Positions 18,630-28,900 of a stretch of DNA of 44,500 bases are shown piece by piece. The position numbers and the translations under genes are program-made. The notes under the pieces are model-generated. The model was given only the letters and a program-made list of their open reading frames with translations, was not told the DNA's origin and made no database searches. The stretch is from Pseudomonas sp. REP124. GTDB lineage: Bacteria > Pseudomonadota > Gammaproteobacteria > Pseudomonadales > Pseudomonadaceae. The stretch lies in assembly GCF_020164475.1 (NCBI RefSeq), contig NZ_JAIQWX010000041.1, forward strand, positions 1 to 44,500, written 5' to 3'. How positions within the stretch are numbered: the first letter of the stretch is position 1; every line of letters starts with the position of its first letter.

Positions 18630-19705
18630 GATTCACCTCGTTTTCTAAGCAGACCAATCACGCCCTTGGGCAGATACAGAGTCACGACAATGAACAGCGC
18701 GCCAAGAAAGAACAGCCAATATTCGGGAAAGGCCACGGTGAACCAGCTCTTCATGCCGTTGACCACGCCGGCGCCGAGCAGCGGCCCGATCAGGGTTCCA
18801 CGGCCGCCGAGGGCCACCCAGACCGCAGCCTCGATGGAGTTGGTCGGCGACATTTCGCTCGGGTTGATGATGCCCACCTGCGGCACGTACAGCGCACCGG
18901 CAAGCCCGCACAACACCGCGCTCAACACCCAGACGAACAGCTTGAAACCCCGTGGATCGTAACCGCAGAACATCAGGCGATTCTCCGCGTCGCGCAGGGC
19001 CGTCAGCACCCGGCCGAACTTGCTTTGCGCCAGACGCCAGCCGATGAACAGGCTCGCCACCAGCAACAGCACCGTGGCCAGAAACAGCACCGCGCGGGTG
19101 CCAGGTTCGGTGATGCCGAAGCCGAGAATCGTGCGGAAGTTGGTGAAGCCGTTGTTGCCGCCAAAACCGGTCTCGTTGCGGAAAAACAGCAGCATGCCGG
19201 CGAAGGTCAGGGCCTGGGTCATGATCGAGAAATACACGCCCTTGATCCGCGAGCGGAAGGCGAAGAAACCGAATACGAAGGCCAGCAAACCTGGTGCCAA
19301 TACCACCAGGCACATCGCCCAGAGGAAGTTGCCGGTGCCGGCCCAGTACCACGGCAGCTCGGTCCACGACAGGAAGGTCATGAACGCCGGCAGGCCATCG
19401 CCCGAGGCCTGGCGCATCAGGTACATCCCCATCGCGTAACCGCCGAGGGCGAAGAACAAGCCGTGGCCGAGGGACAGCAAACCCGCGTAACCCCAGACCA
19501 GATCCAGCGCGAGGGCGACGATGGCGTAGCAGAGGATCTTGCCCATCAACGTCAGGGTGTAGGCCGAGACATGCAGCGAGCTTTCCGCCGGCAACAAAGA
19601 CAGCAGCGGCAGGGCGACCAGCAGTGCAAGCAGCACGACGCCGATGGCGATCGTGACCCTGGGGCCGGCCTTTTGTGTGGCGGTGACTAAGAGAGGCTGG
19701 TTCAT
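18626..19705 (-). CDS. urtC: Urea ABC transporter permease UrtC
   Basis: This 359-residue LivM-type inner-membrane permease has about eight to ten hydrophobic segments. The family stretches YAIVALALDLVWGYAGLLSL, GHGLFFALGGYAMGMYLM and WVALGGRGTLIGPLLGAGVV are visible. It forms the urea channel together with UrtB. Its start overlaps the urtB stop by one base (TGATG). Confidence 0.95.
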   Translation of the reverse strand: MNQPLLVTATQKAGPRVTIAIGVVLLALLVALPLLSLLPAESSLHVSAYTLTLMGKILCYAIVALALDLVWGYAGLLSLGHGLFFALGGYAMGMYLMRQASGDGLPAFMTFLSWTELPWYWAGTGNFLWAMCLVVLAPGLLAFVFGFFAFRSRIKGVYFSIMTQALTFAGMLLFFRNETGFGGNNGFTNFRTILGFGITEPGTRAVLFLATVLLLVASLFIGWRLAQSKFGRVLTALRDAENRLMFCGYDPRGFKLFVWVLSAVLCGLAGALYVPQVGIINPSEMSPTNSIEAAVWVALGGRGTLIGPLLGAGVVNGMKSWFTVAFPEYWLFFLGALFIVVTLYLPKGVIGLLRKRGES

Positions 19706-21207
19706 CAGTCGATCACCCTTCCTTTGAGTGCGAAGAGGCCTTGCGGACGTTTCTGGATGAACAGAATGATCAGCGCGAGGATGAGGATCTTGCCGAGCAC
19801 GGCACCGATCTGCGGTTCGAGAAACTTGTTGGCGATGCCCAGGCCGAAGGCGGCGAACACACTGCCTGCCAGTTGCCCGACGCCGCCCAGCACCACCACC
19901 AGGAACGAGTCGATGATGTAGCTCTGGCCGAGGTCAGGGCCGACGTTGCCGATCTGGCTCAGCGCCACGCCGCCCAGGCCGGCGATGCCGGAACCCAGGC
20001 CGAAGGCGAGCATGTCGACGCGCCCGGTGGGCACGCCGCAGCAGGCGGCCATGTTGCGGTTCTGCGTGACGGCGCGAACGTTCAAACCCAGGCGGGTCTT
20101 GTTCAGCAGCAGCCAGGTCAGCACCACCACAAACAGCGCGAAGGCGATGATGACGATGCGGTTGTACGGCAGCACCAGATTGGGCAGCACCTGAATCCCG
20201 CCGGACAGCCACGCCGGGTTGGCCACTTCGACGTTCTGCGCGCCGAACACCAGGCGCACCAGCTGGATCAGCATCAGGCTGATGCCCCAGGTGGCGAGCA
20301 GGGTTTCCAGCGGGCGGCCGTAGAGATGACGGATCACCGTGCGCTCCAGGGCCATGCCGATGGCGGCGGTGACGAAGAACGCCACGGGCAATGCGATCAA
20401 TGGATAGAACTCGATGGCCTGCGGCGCGAAACGCTGGAACATCAGCTGCACCACGTAGGTCGAGTAGGCGCCGAGCATCAGCATTTCGCCGTGGGCCATG
20501 TTGATCACCCCGAGCAGGCCGAAGGTGATCGCCAGACCCAGAGCGGCGAGCAACAGGATCGAACCCAGGGACATGCCGCTGAAGGCCTGGCCGAGGAGTT
20601 CGCCCATCAGCAGTTTGCGTTTGACCTGGGCGAGGCTGGTTTCCACGGCGGTGCGCACGGTGGCGTCGGTTTCGGCGCCGGGTTCCAGCAGGCTTTCGAG
20701 GCGGGTGCGGGCCAGCGGATCGCCGGTTTCGCCGAGCAGGCGCACGGCGGCAAGACGGATCGCCGGGTCGGCGTCCACCAGCTGCAGATTGGCCAGGGCC
20801 AGGCTCAGGGCGGCGTGGACGTTTTCATCGGTTTCGCCGGCGAGTTGCCGGTCGAGGAATTTCAGCTGCGCGGGTTTTGCGCTTTTCTGCAATTGCTGTG
20901 CGGCGGCCAGACGCAGTCTGGCGTCGGCGGCGAGCAGTTGATGGCTGGCCAGGGCGGTGTCGATCAGACCGCGCAGGCGGTTGTTCAGGCGCAGGGTTTT
21001 TGGTTGGCCATCGACGGTCAACTCGCCTTGTTGCAGGGCGTTGATCAGTTCGATGCGTGCAGGGTCGGGTTGTGCGGCCCAGGCTTCCAGGAGTCTGGCT
21101 TGCTGGGTGGGGTTGGCGGATACGAAGTCTTCGGCATCGCCGGCGTAGGTGGCCATCGGCAGCAAAAGTGCGAGGGCAAGGAGCAAACGGTAGAGGGCAG
21201 TGGGCAT
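19705..21207 (-). CDS. urtB: Urea ABC transporter permease UrtB
   Basis: This 500-residue protein has two parts. Residues 1-205 are a signal peptide (LYRLLLALALLLPMATYAGD) followed by a helical repeat-like periplasmic region rich in Ala and Leu (DARLRLAAAQQLQKS, DPAIRLAAVRLLGETGDP) that resembles HEAT repeats. Residues about 210-500 are the LivH-type permease with AALGLAITFGLLGVINMAHG and RVDMLAFGLGSGIAGLGGVA. The N-terminal extension is common in proteobacterial UrtB. It may contact UrtA in the periplasm, which is inference. Confidence 0.95.
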   Translation of the reverse strand: MPTALYRLLLALALLLPMATYAGDAEDFVSANPTQQARLLEAWAAQPDPARIELINALQQGELTVDGQPKTLRLNNRLRGLIDTALASHQLLAADARLRLAAAQQLQKSAKPAQLKFLDRQLAGETDENVHAALSLALANLQLVDADPAIRLAAVRLLGETGDPLARTRLESLLEPGAETDATVRTAVETSLAQVKRKLLMGELLGQAFSGMSLGSILLLAALGLAITFGLLGVINMAHGEMLMLGAYSTYVVQLMFQRFAPQAIEFYPLIALPVAFFVTAAIGMALERTVIRHLYGRPLETLLATWGISLMLIQLVRLVFGAQNVEVANPAWLSGGIQVLPNLVLPYNRIVIIAFALFVVVLTWLLLNKTRLGLNVRAVTQNRNMAACCGVPTGRVDMLAFGLGSGIAGLGGVALSQIGNVGPDLGQSYIIDSFLVVVLGGVGQLAGSVFAAFGLGIANKFLEPQIGAVLGKILILALIILFIQKRPQGLFALKGRVID

Positions 21208-21233
21208 AAAAAGTCGCCTTGGTGCGAACCAAA

Positions 21234-21338
21234 TGTGGGAGCGGCGGTGCGACGATTCGACTTGCTCGCGAAGGCGGTGGATCAGTCGCCATCAATGTTG
21301 CCTGTCACACCGCTTTCGCGAGCAAGCCCGCTCCCACA
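21234..21338. repeat. REP doublet with one arm carrying a 16-bp longer core
   Basis: The left arm reads TGTGGGAGCGG, then CGGTGCGACGATTCGA, then CTTGCTCGCGA (21234-21271). The right arm at 21316-21338 is the ordinary inverse REP. The pair sits between urtA and urtB. Confidence 0.85.
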
Positions 21339-21379
21339 GGGGATTTGTGTCGGGCCTGGGAATCAGACCCGACGCTGGC

Positions 21380-22645
21380 TCAGTTGCTCTTCACCGCATA
21401 CTCCGGCTTCTTGTCGTTACCCGGAATGAACGGGCTCCACGGCTGCGCACGGAGCGGGCCGTCGGTCTGCCAGACGACGTTGAACTGACCGTCGGCCTGG
21501 ATCTCGCCGATCATCACCGGCTTGTGCAGGTGGTGGTTGGTCTTGTCCATGGTCAGGGTGTAGCCCGACGGTGCGGCGAAGGTCTGGCCGGCGAGGGCTT
21601 CGCGGACCTTGTCGACGTCGGTGGACTTGGCTTTTTCCGCCGCCTGCGCCCACATGTGAATGCCCACGTAGGTGGCTTCCATCGGGTCGTTGGTCACCGC
21701 CTTGTCGGCGCCCGGCAGGTTGTGTTTCTTCGCGTAGGCCTTCCAGTCATCGACGAACTTCTTGTTCACCGGGTTCTCCACCGACTCGAAGTAGTTCCAC
21801 GCCGCGAGGTTGCCCACCAGCGGCTTGGTGTCGATGCCGCGCAGTTCTTCTTCGCCCACCGAGAACGCCACCACCGGAACATCGGTGGCCTTCAGGCCCT
21901 GGTTGGCCAGTTCCTTGTAGAACGGCACGTTAGAGTCGCCGTTGACGGTGGAGATGACCGCTGTCTTGCCGCCGGCCGAGAACTTCTTGATGTTGGCGAC
22001 GATGGTTTGATAGTCGCTGTGGCCGAATGGGGTGTAGACCTCTTCGATGTCCTTGTCGGCCACGCCCTTGGAATGCAGGAAGGAACGCAGGATCTTGTTG
22101 GTGGTGCGCGGGTAGACGTAGTCGGTGCCCAGCAGGAAGTAGCGCTTGGCGCCGCCGCCTTCCTCGCTCATCAGATATTCCACGGCCGGGATCGCCTGCT
22201 GGTTCGGCGCGGCACCGGTGTAGAACACGTTCGGCGACATTTCTTCGCCTTCGTACTGCACCGGGTAGAACAGCAGACCGTTGAGTTCCTCGAACACCGG
22301 CAGCACCGATTTGCGCGACACCGAGGTCCAGCAACCGAACACCACCGCAACCTTGTCCTGGGTCAGCAACTGCCGGCCTTTCTCGGCGAACAGCGGCCAG
22401 TTCGAGGCCGGGTCCACGACCACCGGCTCGAGCATCTTGCCGTTGACGCCGCCCTTGGCGTTGATCTCGTCGATGGTCATCAAGGCCATGTCCTTGAGCG
22501 ACGTTTCGGAGATCGCCATGGTCCCGGACAACGAATGCAGAATCCCGACCTTGATGGTTTCGGCGGCCTGGACGGTCCAGGTCAAACCCATTGCGGCAAT
22601 GCTGGCCGAGAGCGTGAAAGCCTTGATCAAACTGCGACGCTTCAT
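21380..22645 (-). CDS. urtA: Urea ABC transporter substrate-binding protein UrtA
   Basis: This 421-residue periplasmic binding protein is of type I fold (LivJ/FmdD/AmiC group). The signal peptide starts MKRRSLIKAFTLSASIAAMG and has a twin-arginine-like RRSLIK motif. The mature part begins near AAETIKVGILHSLSGTMAIS. Typical UrtA segments follow: LKDMALMTIDEINAKGGVNG, VFGCWTSVSRKSVLPVFE, NGLLFYPVQYEGEE, and VYTPFGHSDYQTIVANI. It is the first gene of the urt operon and lies behind a sigma-54-type promoter with NtrC-like sites. Confidence 0.96.
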   Translation of the reverse strand: MKRRSLIKAFTLSASIAAMGLTWTVQAAETIKVGILHSLSGTMAISETSLKDMALMTIDEINAKGGVNGKMLEPVVVDPASNWPLFAEKGRQLLTQDKVAVVFGCWTSVSRKSVLPVFEELNGLLFYPVQYEGEEMSPNVFYTGAAPNQQAIPAVEYLMSEEGGGAKRYFLLGTDYVYPRTTNKILRSFLHSKGVADKDIEEVYTPFGHSDYQTIVANIKKFSAGGKTAVISTVNGDSNVPFYKELANQGLKATDVPVVAFSVGEEELRGIDTKPLVGNLAAWNYFESVENPVNKKFVDDWKAYAKKHNLPGADKAVTNDPMEATYVGIHMWAQAAEKAKSTDVDKVREALAGQTFAAPSGYTLTMDKTNHHLHKPVMIGEIQADGQFNVVWQTDGPLRAQPWSPFIPGNDKKPEYAVKSN

Positions 22646-22708
22646 TGTGCGATCTCCATGAGCTTATGAATTTTCTTGGTGGCAGATGCGAACGACTGAA
22701 GGGTCTTT

Positions 22709-22724
22709 AGCAAGGGCTGTGCCC
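22709..22724 (-). promoter_or_regulatory. Sigma-54 promoter for urtA
   Basis: On the minus strand the sequence is GGGCACAGCCCTTGCT. It matches the consensus TGGCACRNNNNTTGCW at every defined position but the first, with GG at -24 and GC at -12. Transcription would start near 22698 and give a leader of about 53 nt before the urtA ATG. Confidence 0.8.
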
Positions 22725-22777
22725 AAGGCGGGAAGGCCGGCATTCAAAGGGTTGAAACTCTGCAGATCGCTGATGTT

Positions 22778-22794
22778 CGCACCAGGTTGGCGCC
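22778..22794. promoter_or_regulatory. NtrC-like binding site (promoter-proximal)
   Basis: CGCACCAGGTTGGCGCC is a dyad close to the NtrC consensus TGCACC-N5-GGTGCA. It differs only at the two outer bases and one inner base. It is centred about 88 bp upstream of the predicted urtA start of transcription. Confidence 0.6.
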
Positions 22795-22819
22795 GGATTC
22801 GCGGGTGCAGTGCACGCCA

Positions 22820-22836
22820 TGCGCCTATCTGGTGCT
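22820..22836. promoter_or_regulatory. NtrC-like binding site (promoter-distal)
   Basis: TGCGCCTATCTGGTGCT matches TGCACC-N5-GGTGCA except for one inner base and the last. Its centre is 42 bp (four helical turns) from that of the site at 22778. This is the classic spacing for cooperative NtrC enhancers. The remainder of the 324-bp gap between urtA and the large divergent gene shows no other gene. Confidence 0.65.
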
Positions 22837-22969
22837 GCGCCGAATCGAGTGAGCGAAGACTTATGTACCGCTGCCATGAATCACGAATGCGGATGATTGG
22901 AGGCGTGCGATTTGCCGCGGCTTGCGCGCGAAAGCACCCCCGATTTTCAACTTCATGGAAGAGGACGTT

Positions 22970-25900
22970 ATGGATAACGAATCAAACCGCACTCAGCATT
23001 CAACCAGGGCGAGCATTGTGCTGCCCGCGCTCAGTCCGCCCTTTATCAATGCCGACGATGCCGCGCGGTTTGCCCACGAGGCGATTGGCAAAAATCGCGA
23101 CAAGGAATACGGCGGGCTGATTCTGCAGGGCGAAGGCGGGCGTTTTTTTGCGACCAAACCCATTGGCGGCAATTTGCACGTGGACTTCAAAAAACTGCTG
23201 GCAGTGGATGCCAAGGGCAATTTCATCCATCCCGCCGGGTACAGCTGCTACGGCCTTTACAACTCCCACCCGAACGTTCTGGAGCAGGTGAAGAAGAAGT
23301 ACCCGGCGCTGCCGGACGACGCCGCCGAAGTGGCGCTGAATTTTTTCACCGACGGTGAGAAGGCTTTCATGATCCGGCACAGGGATTTCGCCAAGGTCTT
23401 TTACCTGTCCGGCGGCGAAACCTGTCTGCTCAAGTACATGCCCAGCGGATCGCCCGAGGAAGACTCACTCGCACTGGAGCTCAAGCAAAACCGTCCTTCC
23501 GGGAACTATAACCATCTGGAAGAAATCATCGATGAACTGGCGCAGGCTGGCGCGCTGAGCGTGGTGGTGCCCAACGAGTTATGGGGCAACGTCAGAGGGC
23601 GATTTATCGAGCCGTGGGTCATCAATGAGCCGGCGAACACCTCTGAGGTTGAGACTGAGCAACCGTTCTGCACACCGATACTCGATCAACCGATCAAGGT
23701 GATCGACAAGATGATGAACACCGAAAGCGCTGCTGCCGGCATCCGCTTCATGGGTGTGATTCTCAAGGCCCAGGGCAAGAATGAGTACGTCGGCACGTTC
23801 CCGGTCCGGGACCTGCCGTCGATTGCCTCCATGCTCGAAGAATTTCCCGTTCGCGAAGCGGGCGGGCCGAAACTGCCTTCGGGTTTTCGCATCGATGGCT
23901 TCTACGCGGTATCCCCCGCCAAGCCCGCGCAGGTCCCCGCCAAACAGGCCTGGCTGTACGAGAACTTCTTCTCTCCCGCCGAGCTTGCCGATCTGATCGA
24001 GCAGTCGCGCAAGGACGTTTACCTGCAGGAGCAGGGACGTGCCTTGACCCTTTACCGGCGCACGGAAACCAAGGCCTTGCTGAGTTACACCTGCTCCGGT
24101 TCCGAGGCTGAAACAGCGCTGATGGCCGGTGGTGGTGAAACGCTGCAGAACGCCCTTAAGTCAGGTGCCCTGAGCCCATTCGAATTTGTCCTGCAGGTGG
24201 CGGCTGCCGGTCGCTTAAGTGTGCTGCAGGTCGGTGGCATCTGGGACAAGGCCGGCGTCGTCGGACAGAACTGGCGTCCCTTCGAGCACATCCACCAATC
24301 CCTGAGCCCGGCGTTTCTGACCGCCGATGATGCCGCCCGTCATGTCCACTATCAGATGAACGCCCGGCGTGACATCGACCAACTCGGCTACGTGCTGGAG
24401 CGCAGCGACGGCAAGTTCTTCGCCACCGCGCCGGTCAGCGGCGACCAGTGGAAAAAGGACGCAAACCTGCCCTTTGCCGGCGGTGTGTCCGATCGGAAAG
24501 TCGAGCTTCCAGGCTATCGCTACACCGCGGTCTACAACGCCAGTTCGGACGTGCGAGCGAAGCTCAAGGCCATGCAGCCTGACTGGTCGAACGAGCGCAT
24601 AGCGCTGCACACCAGTTTGCCGAGCCTCCAGCATCTGGAGACCGTCACCTCGGGCCGGGACTCGATCACGACGCTGTACAACTCAGGCCCCGATGAGTCG
24701 CTGATCAAATACGTGCGAGGCGGTACTCAGCAGGAGCGCAACTTCAGCACGGTGCTCGACGGCGCGGTCAAGACCGGAGAGATCGGCGTACAGTTCGACG
24801 GCTATGACGGCACCGCGGAAACTCTGGTCAAGAAACTCGTCAGCATCGGCGAGTTGACGGTGCTCAATTCGAGCCCGGTGTGGAAAGGCTCGCGGGGCAA
24901 GGTGCCGGGCACCTGGGTGGCCTTTGAACCCTTCGTTGCCGATGGCCCGGTGGCCCCCGCGATGAGCTGGGTGTTCCAGAATTCCGAGACGGGCGCGCAG
25001 TGGGTTCACGATCTGATGCGCACCAAGCCCGACGTCAGGCAGGTCGCGTTCATTCTCAAAAGCCAGAAGGCCGACGACTATGTGGTCACCGATCCCGTCG
25101 CGGTCGATACCAGCAAAACCTCCTTTTTCTCTGCCTTGCAGGCCTTTGCGGCGAATGATCAGGGCAGTCCTTCACTTCCGGCTGGCTATGAGCTTCAGGC
25201 TGTCTGCTACCAGTCCTTGCCGGACACCCGCGCGATTCCCACACAACGCTGGCTCTATGAGAGTTTTATCTCGGCCACGGATTTCGCCGCCGCTGTCGGC
25301 ACCGCTCGCCTGCATAAGAGGGCGGGGCTGGCTCTGTATCTCAGCACTCGGGATGGCGCGCAGTTGCGTTATGGATTTTCCGGGTCGACCCAGGAAAGCC
25401 GCTTGTACGGCGTCGATCCGCATGGCGTCGTGACGGATAGCGGTGAGCAACGCGAACTGGAGAAAGGCACGCTGACCCCCGAGGCGTTTGTCTGGCGGGT
25501 GGCGGCGGTGGGTGCGCTGTCAGTGGTGCGCACGGGCAAGTTGTGGGATGTCGAGGGCGAAGTGGGACTGTCCTGGGTGCCTTTTGCAGGTTATCCGAAA
25601 CAGCGCCTGAGCCCGGCGTTTCTCACGGCGGACGATGCGGCGCGTTATGCCCACGAGCTGATCGGCGACATTCGTGACTATGAGTTCTGCGGTTATGTCA
25701 TGGAGCGCGAGGATGGCCGGTTTGTCGCGACCGAGCCCTGGGCCGTCGGCCCGTCGGGACGCTTCGCCCCGGGGTATGTCTATCCCGTTGATGCCGCCGG
25801 CAGACCGATCCTGCCTGAGCATCATGTGCTGCGCGGTGTGTACGCCTCACGCCTGGCGCTCTCACTGTACGACCCGCAGCGAATGAAGCGCCATTCCTGG

Positions 25901-28900
25901 ACCCGCGAGCAGGCGAGCATCGATGGGCAGCTGTTCTCCGACGGTGACCTGCACGCCATTCTGCAGAATCGCCAGCACGCGATGATCGCCTGGCTTTCCG
26001 CCGCCGAAGATGCCCTGATCGCCTACGACATCAGCGGCTCGGCGGATGAAAATGCCTTGCTCAAAGAGGTGGCACCTGCCCCCGGCGGCAGTCGCATGGC
26101 CCAGGATCTGGCGAGCGGCGCCTCGAAACCTGAGGACATCGTCAAACAGCTGGCCACCGCCGGTGGCTTGCGGGTGGTGATCGCCAGCGAGTTGTGGGGC
26201 GCGCGCGGAATGATCCCCGAGTGGTGGAAAGCCTTTCCCGCTCCCCGGGATGCCGAGACGCCGGAGCAGGTGGCGTTCGGCGCGATATTCAGCGACGCGG
26301 ACGCGGCGGCCCTGGATGCCCATGAGCGTCTGCGGCGCAGCGGTCCGGACCAGACCGGTTTTGCCTTCGTCCTCAAGCACGCGGACAAGGATGAGTACGT
26401 GGTCAGTGAAACGCTGCCGGCCAGTGACAGCCAGCCGCTGTTTTCCCGGGCCAGCCTGTTCAAGACCGATGATGCGGGCGAGTTCATGTATCCCGCGTCA
26501 TTCAAGCCGTTCGCGCTGTTTTATGCCCGGCTATGGTTGCCGAAAAATCTTGGCGCGACCGAGCAGTGGCTGGGCCGGCATTTCACCTCGTCCAGAGATT
26601 TGTACGAAGGCTTCTTCGAGGCCCGTCGCCTGCGCGCCAAGGACGAAAACTTCGGTTTGCCCGTTTACCTTTCGACCCTCGACCGGGCGCTGCTGAAATA
26701 CCAGTCGCCCAATTCGACGACCCTGTTCGATGCCCGCGTGCAGCCGTCGGGCGTGAATGAGGATGTGCATTCGCAGTTGCAAAACGGGCAGTTGCAGGCC
26801 CGGGACTTTATCGACCGGGTCATCTCCCAGAGCTGGTTGACCGTCGTGCAGGGCAATGACTGCTGGGGACCGTCGAGTGCTGCCAGGCTGAGTGCCGAGT
26901 GGAAGCCTTACTCGCGGTTCACTCGTCGCGCGTTGACGGCGGCGTACACCAATCAGGCCGATGCCGTGCGCCATGTCGAACGGATGCTCGGCGCGGACCG
27001 CGATCAGACTCACGGCGGGCTGGTGCTCAAGCGCACCGACGGCCTGTTTGTCGCCACCGAACCGTTGCCGGTGGTCAGCGAGAACTTCGATCCGAAGTGG
27101 ATTCTGCCGGACGAGGATGTCACCTCCGAGTTGCTGGCTCCCGGCTGCAAGATCGTCGCCCGTTATCGAAGCCGGGTCGCCAACCAGTTGCCGTTCCTGG
27201 TATCGGGTCAGGAGCGGGAGGTCTATCGCGACTTTTTCTCCACCGACGTGTTGGCCACGGCACTCGCTTCGGGCCATCTGTGGACCCACGAATACCTGCT
27301 CGGCGCCCAGGGTTCGATCCTCTCTTTCACCTTGCAAGACGAAGACCATGCGCTGCTGAGTGCCGCGCAAAAGAGCCAGCTGGCGACGCGTCTGGCGACT
27401 CTTGAAACCGAGCTCGCGCCCTCCAATGACACCCCCCATGATCCGTTGAGCAACCTGATTGAACGGCGGATGCGCAGTGGCGCGGGCACGTCTGTGGAGT
27501 GGGTCGATCAGTTGATCAGGGTCGGCAGGGTGCAAGTGGTACAGAGCAGCAATCTCTGGGGCCCTGCGCAGAAGTTGAGCGCTGGCTGGCAGCTGCTGAA
27601 AAACGGCTATCAGGCGCCGGAATCCGTACGTTTCGCCACGGCGGATCGAGCATTGAGCCCGGCGTTCTGTCACATGGACGATGCCGTGCGACATGCCCAT
27701 GGGCGTGCCGGCAAGCGCGAGCACTGGAGCTTCGGGCTGCTGCTGACATCGCAACGCCTGGGGCATGCGATCACCAGCCTGCCGGTCACGGCGGATGATT
27801 TGAGGTTTCCTTCCGAGCGGGTATTCCCTCGCGGCCAGTTGCCGACCGGTTATCAGGTGCAGGGCATTTATCTGTGCGCTCCGGCGCGGCAGCCTGATGA
27901 GCTGCCGAGCTCCGAGGTGTATCGCAGCTTCATTCCGCCAACGGTGCTCCTGAAGGCGCTGTCGGCCGTGGAAGTGATCGTTTCGGCGGCGGTGACGCGG
28001 TTTCAGTCGTTGTACCTGTCCTGCGCCGATGGTGCGTTGCTCAAGTACGACGCCGCAGGCTTGGACAGTGATCTGCAAACCCATTCACGGCTGACGGCTT
28101 ATGTGAAGTCGCTGCAGGGCGATGGCAACCCTGCGGAGTACATTCGCAAGGTCGCGGGCAATGGCCGGCTGGAGGTGCTGGTGCGCAGCGCGACCTGGGC
28201 GACCGAAGGCCGCGTCGGCTCGACTTGGGGGCCAGGCAAGGTCGAGGAACGCCCGGCATCCGATGATCAGCCCCTGACCCTGGGCCCGTTGTTTGCCCAC
28301 CCCGATGATGCCGCGCGACATGTGTGGCGCAACGCCCGTGACAAGGCCGCGTTGGGCGTGATTCTGCGGGACGGCAAGACGAACTTCGTGGCCACCGAGC
28401 CGCTGGATGACGCAGGCCCCACGGTAGCGCTGGGCCCGCGGGACGATACTCCGGCGTTTCGTCGACTGTTTGCCGGTGTGATGTTTCGGGGTTACTCGCG
28501 AACCAATCCCGGCAAGACGAAAAAGTACCCGGCCGGCTATGAGGTGATGGGCGTGCAGCAACTCTACAAAGTGGATCACACGCCACAGCGATTCAGCAGC
28601 CGGTTCGAGGAGGCGCTTTACCGCAACTTCGTGGCCCACGATGAGATCAGGGCCTGCATCGCATTGCTCAACACCTATGAGATCGCCGACAGCCGCTACT
28701 ACCTGACCCCTCGGCAGGGCGCGTTGCTGGCCTACAAGCCGAGTTATCTGGACGGCGAGTCCAAGGTGCTGCTCGATGACTGGTACGACGTGGAAAAAGG
28801 CGTCACCCGGTCGAAGCTGCAGGAGGTGCTCAATACGCTGATTCTAAGCGGCAGGCTCGACGTACTGGAGCCCGACGAATTCTGGAACCCGCGAGGCCAA

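Noticed and set aside
21234..21271. Small IS or MITE insertion in a REP
   Set aside because: The inserted 16 bp have no terminal inverted repeats and no target-site duplication; a REP variant is simpler.
19741..21429. Long plus-strand open frame opposite urtB
   Set aside because: It runs through the REP element upstream of urtB and has no protein-like motifs; urtB is clear on the minus strand.
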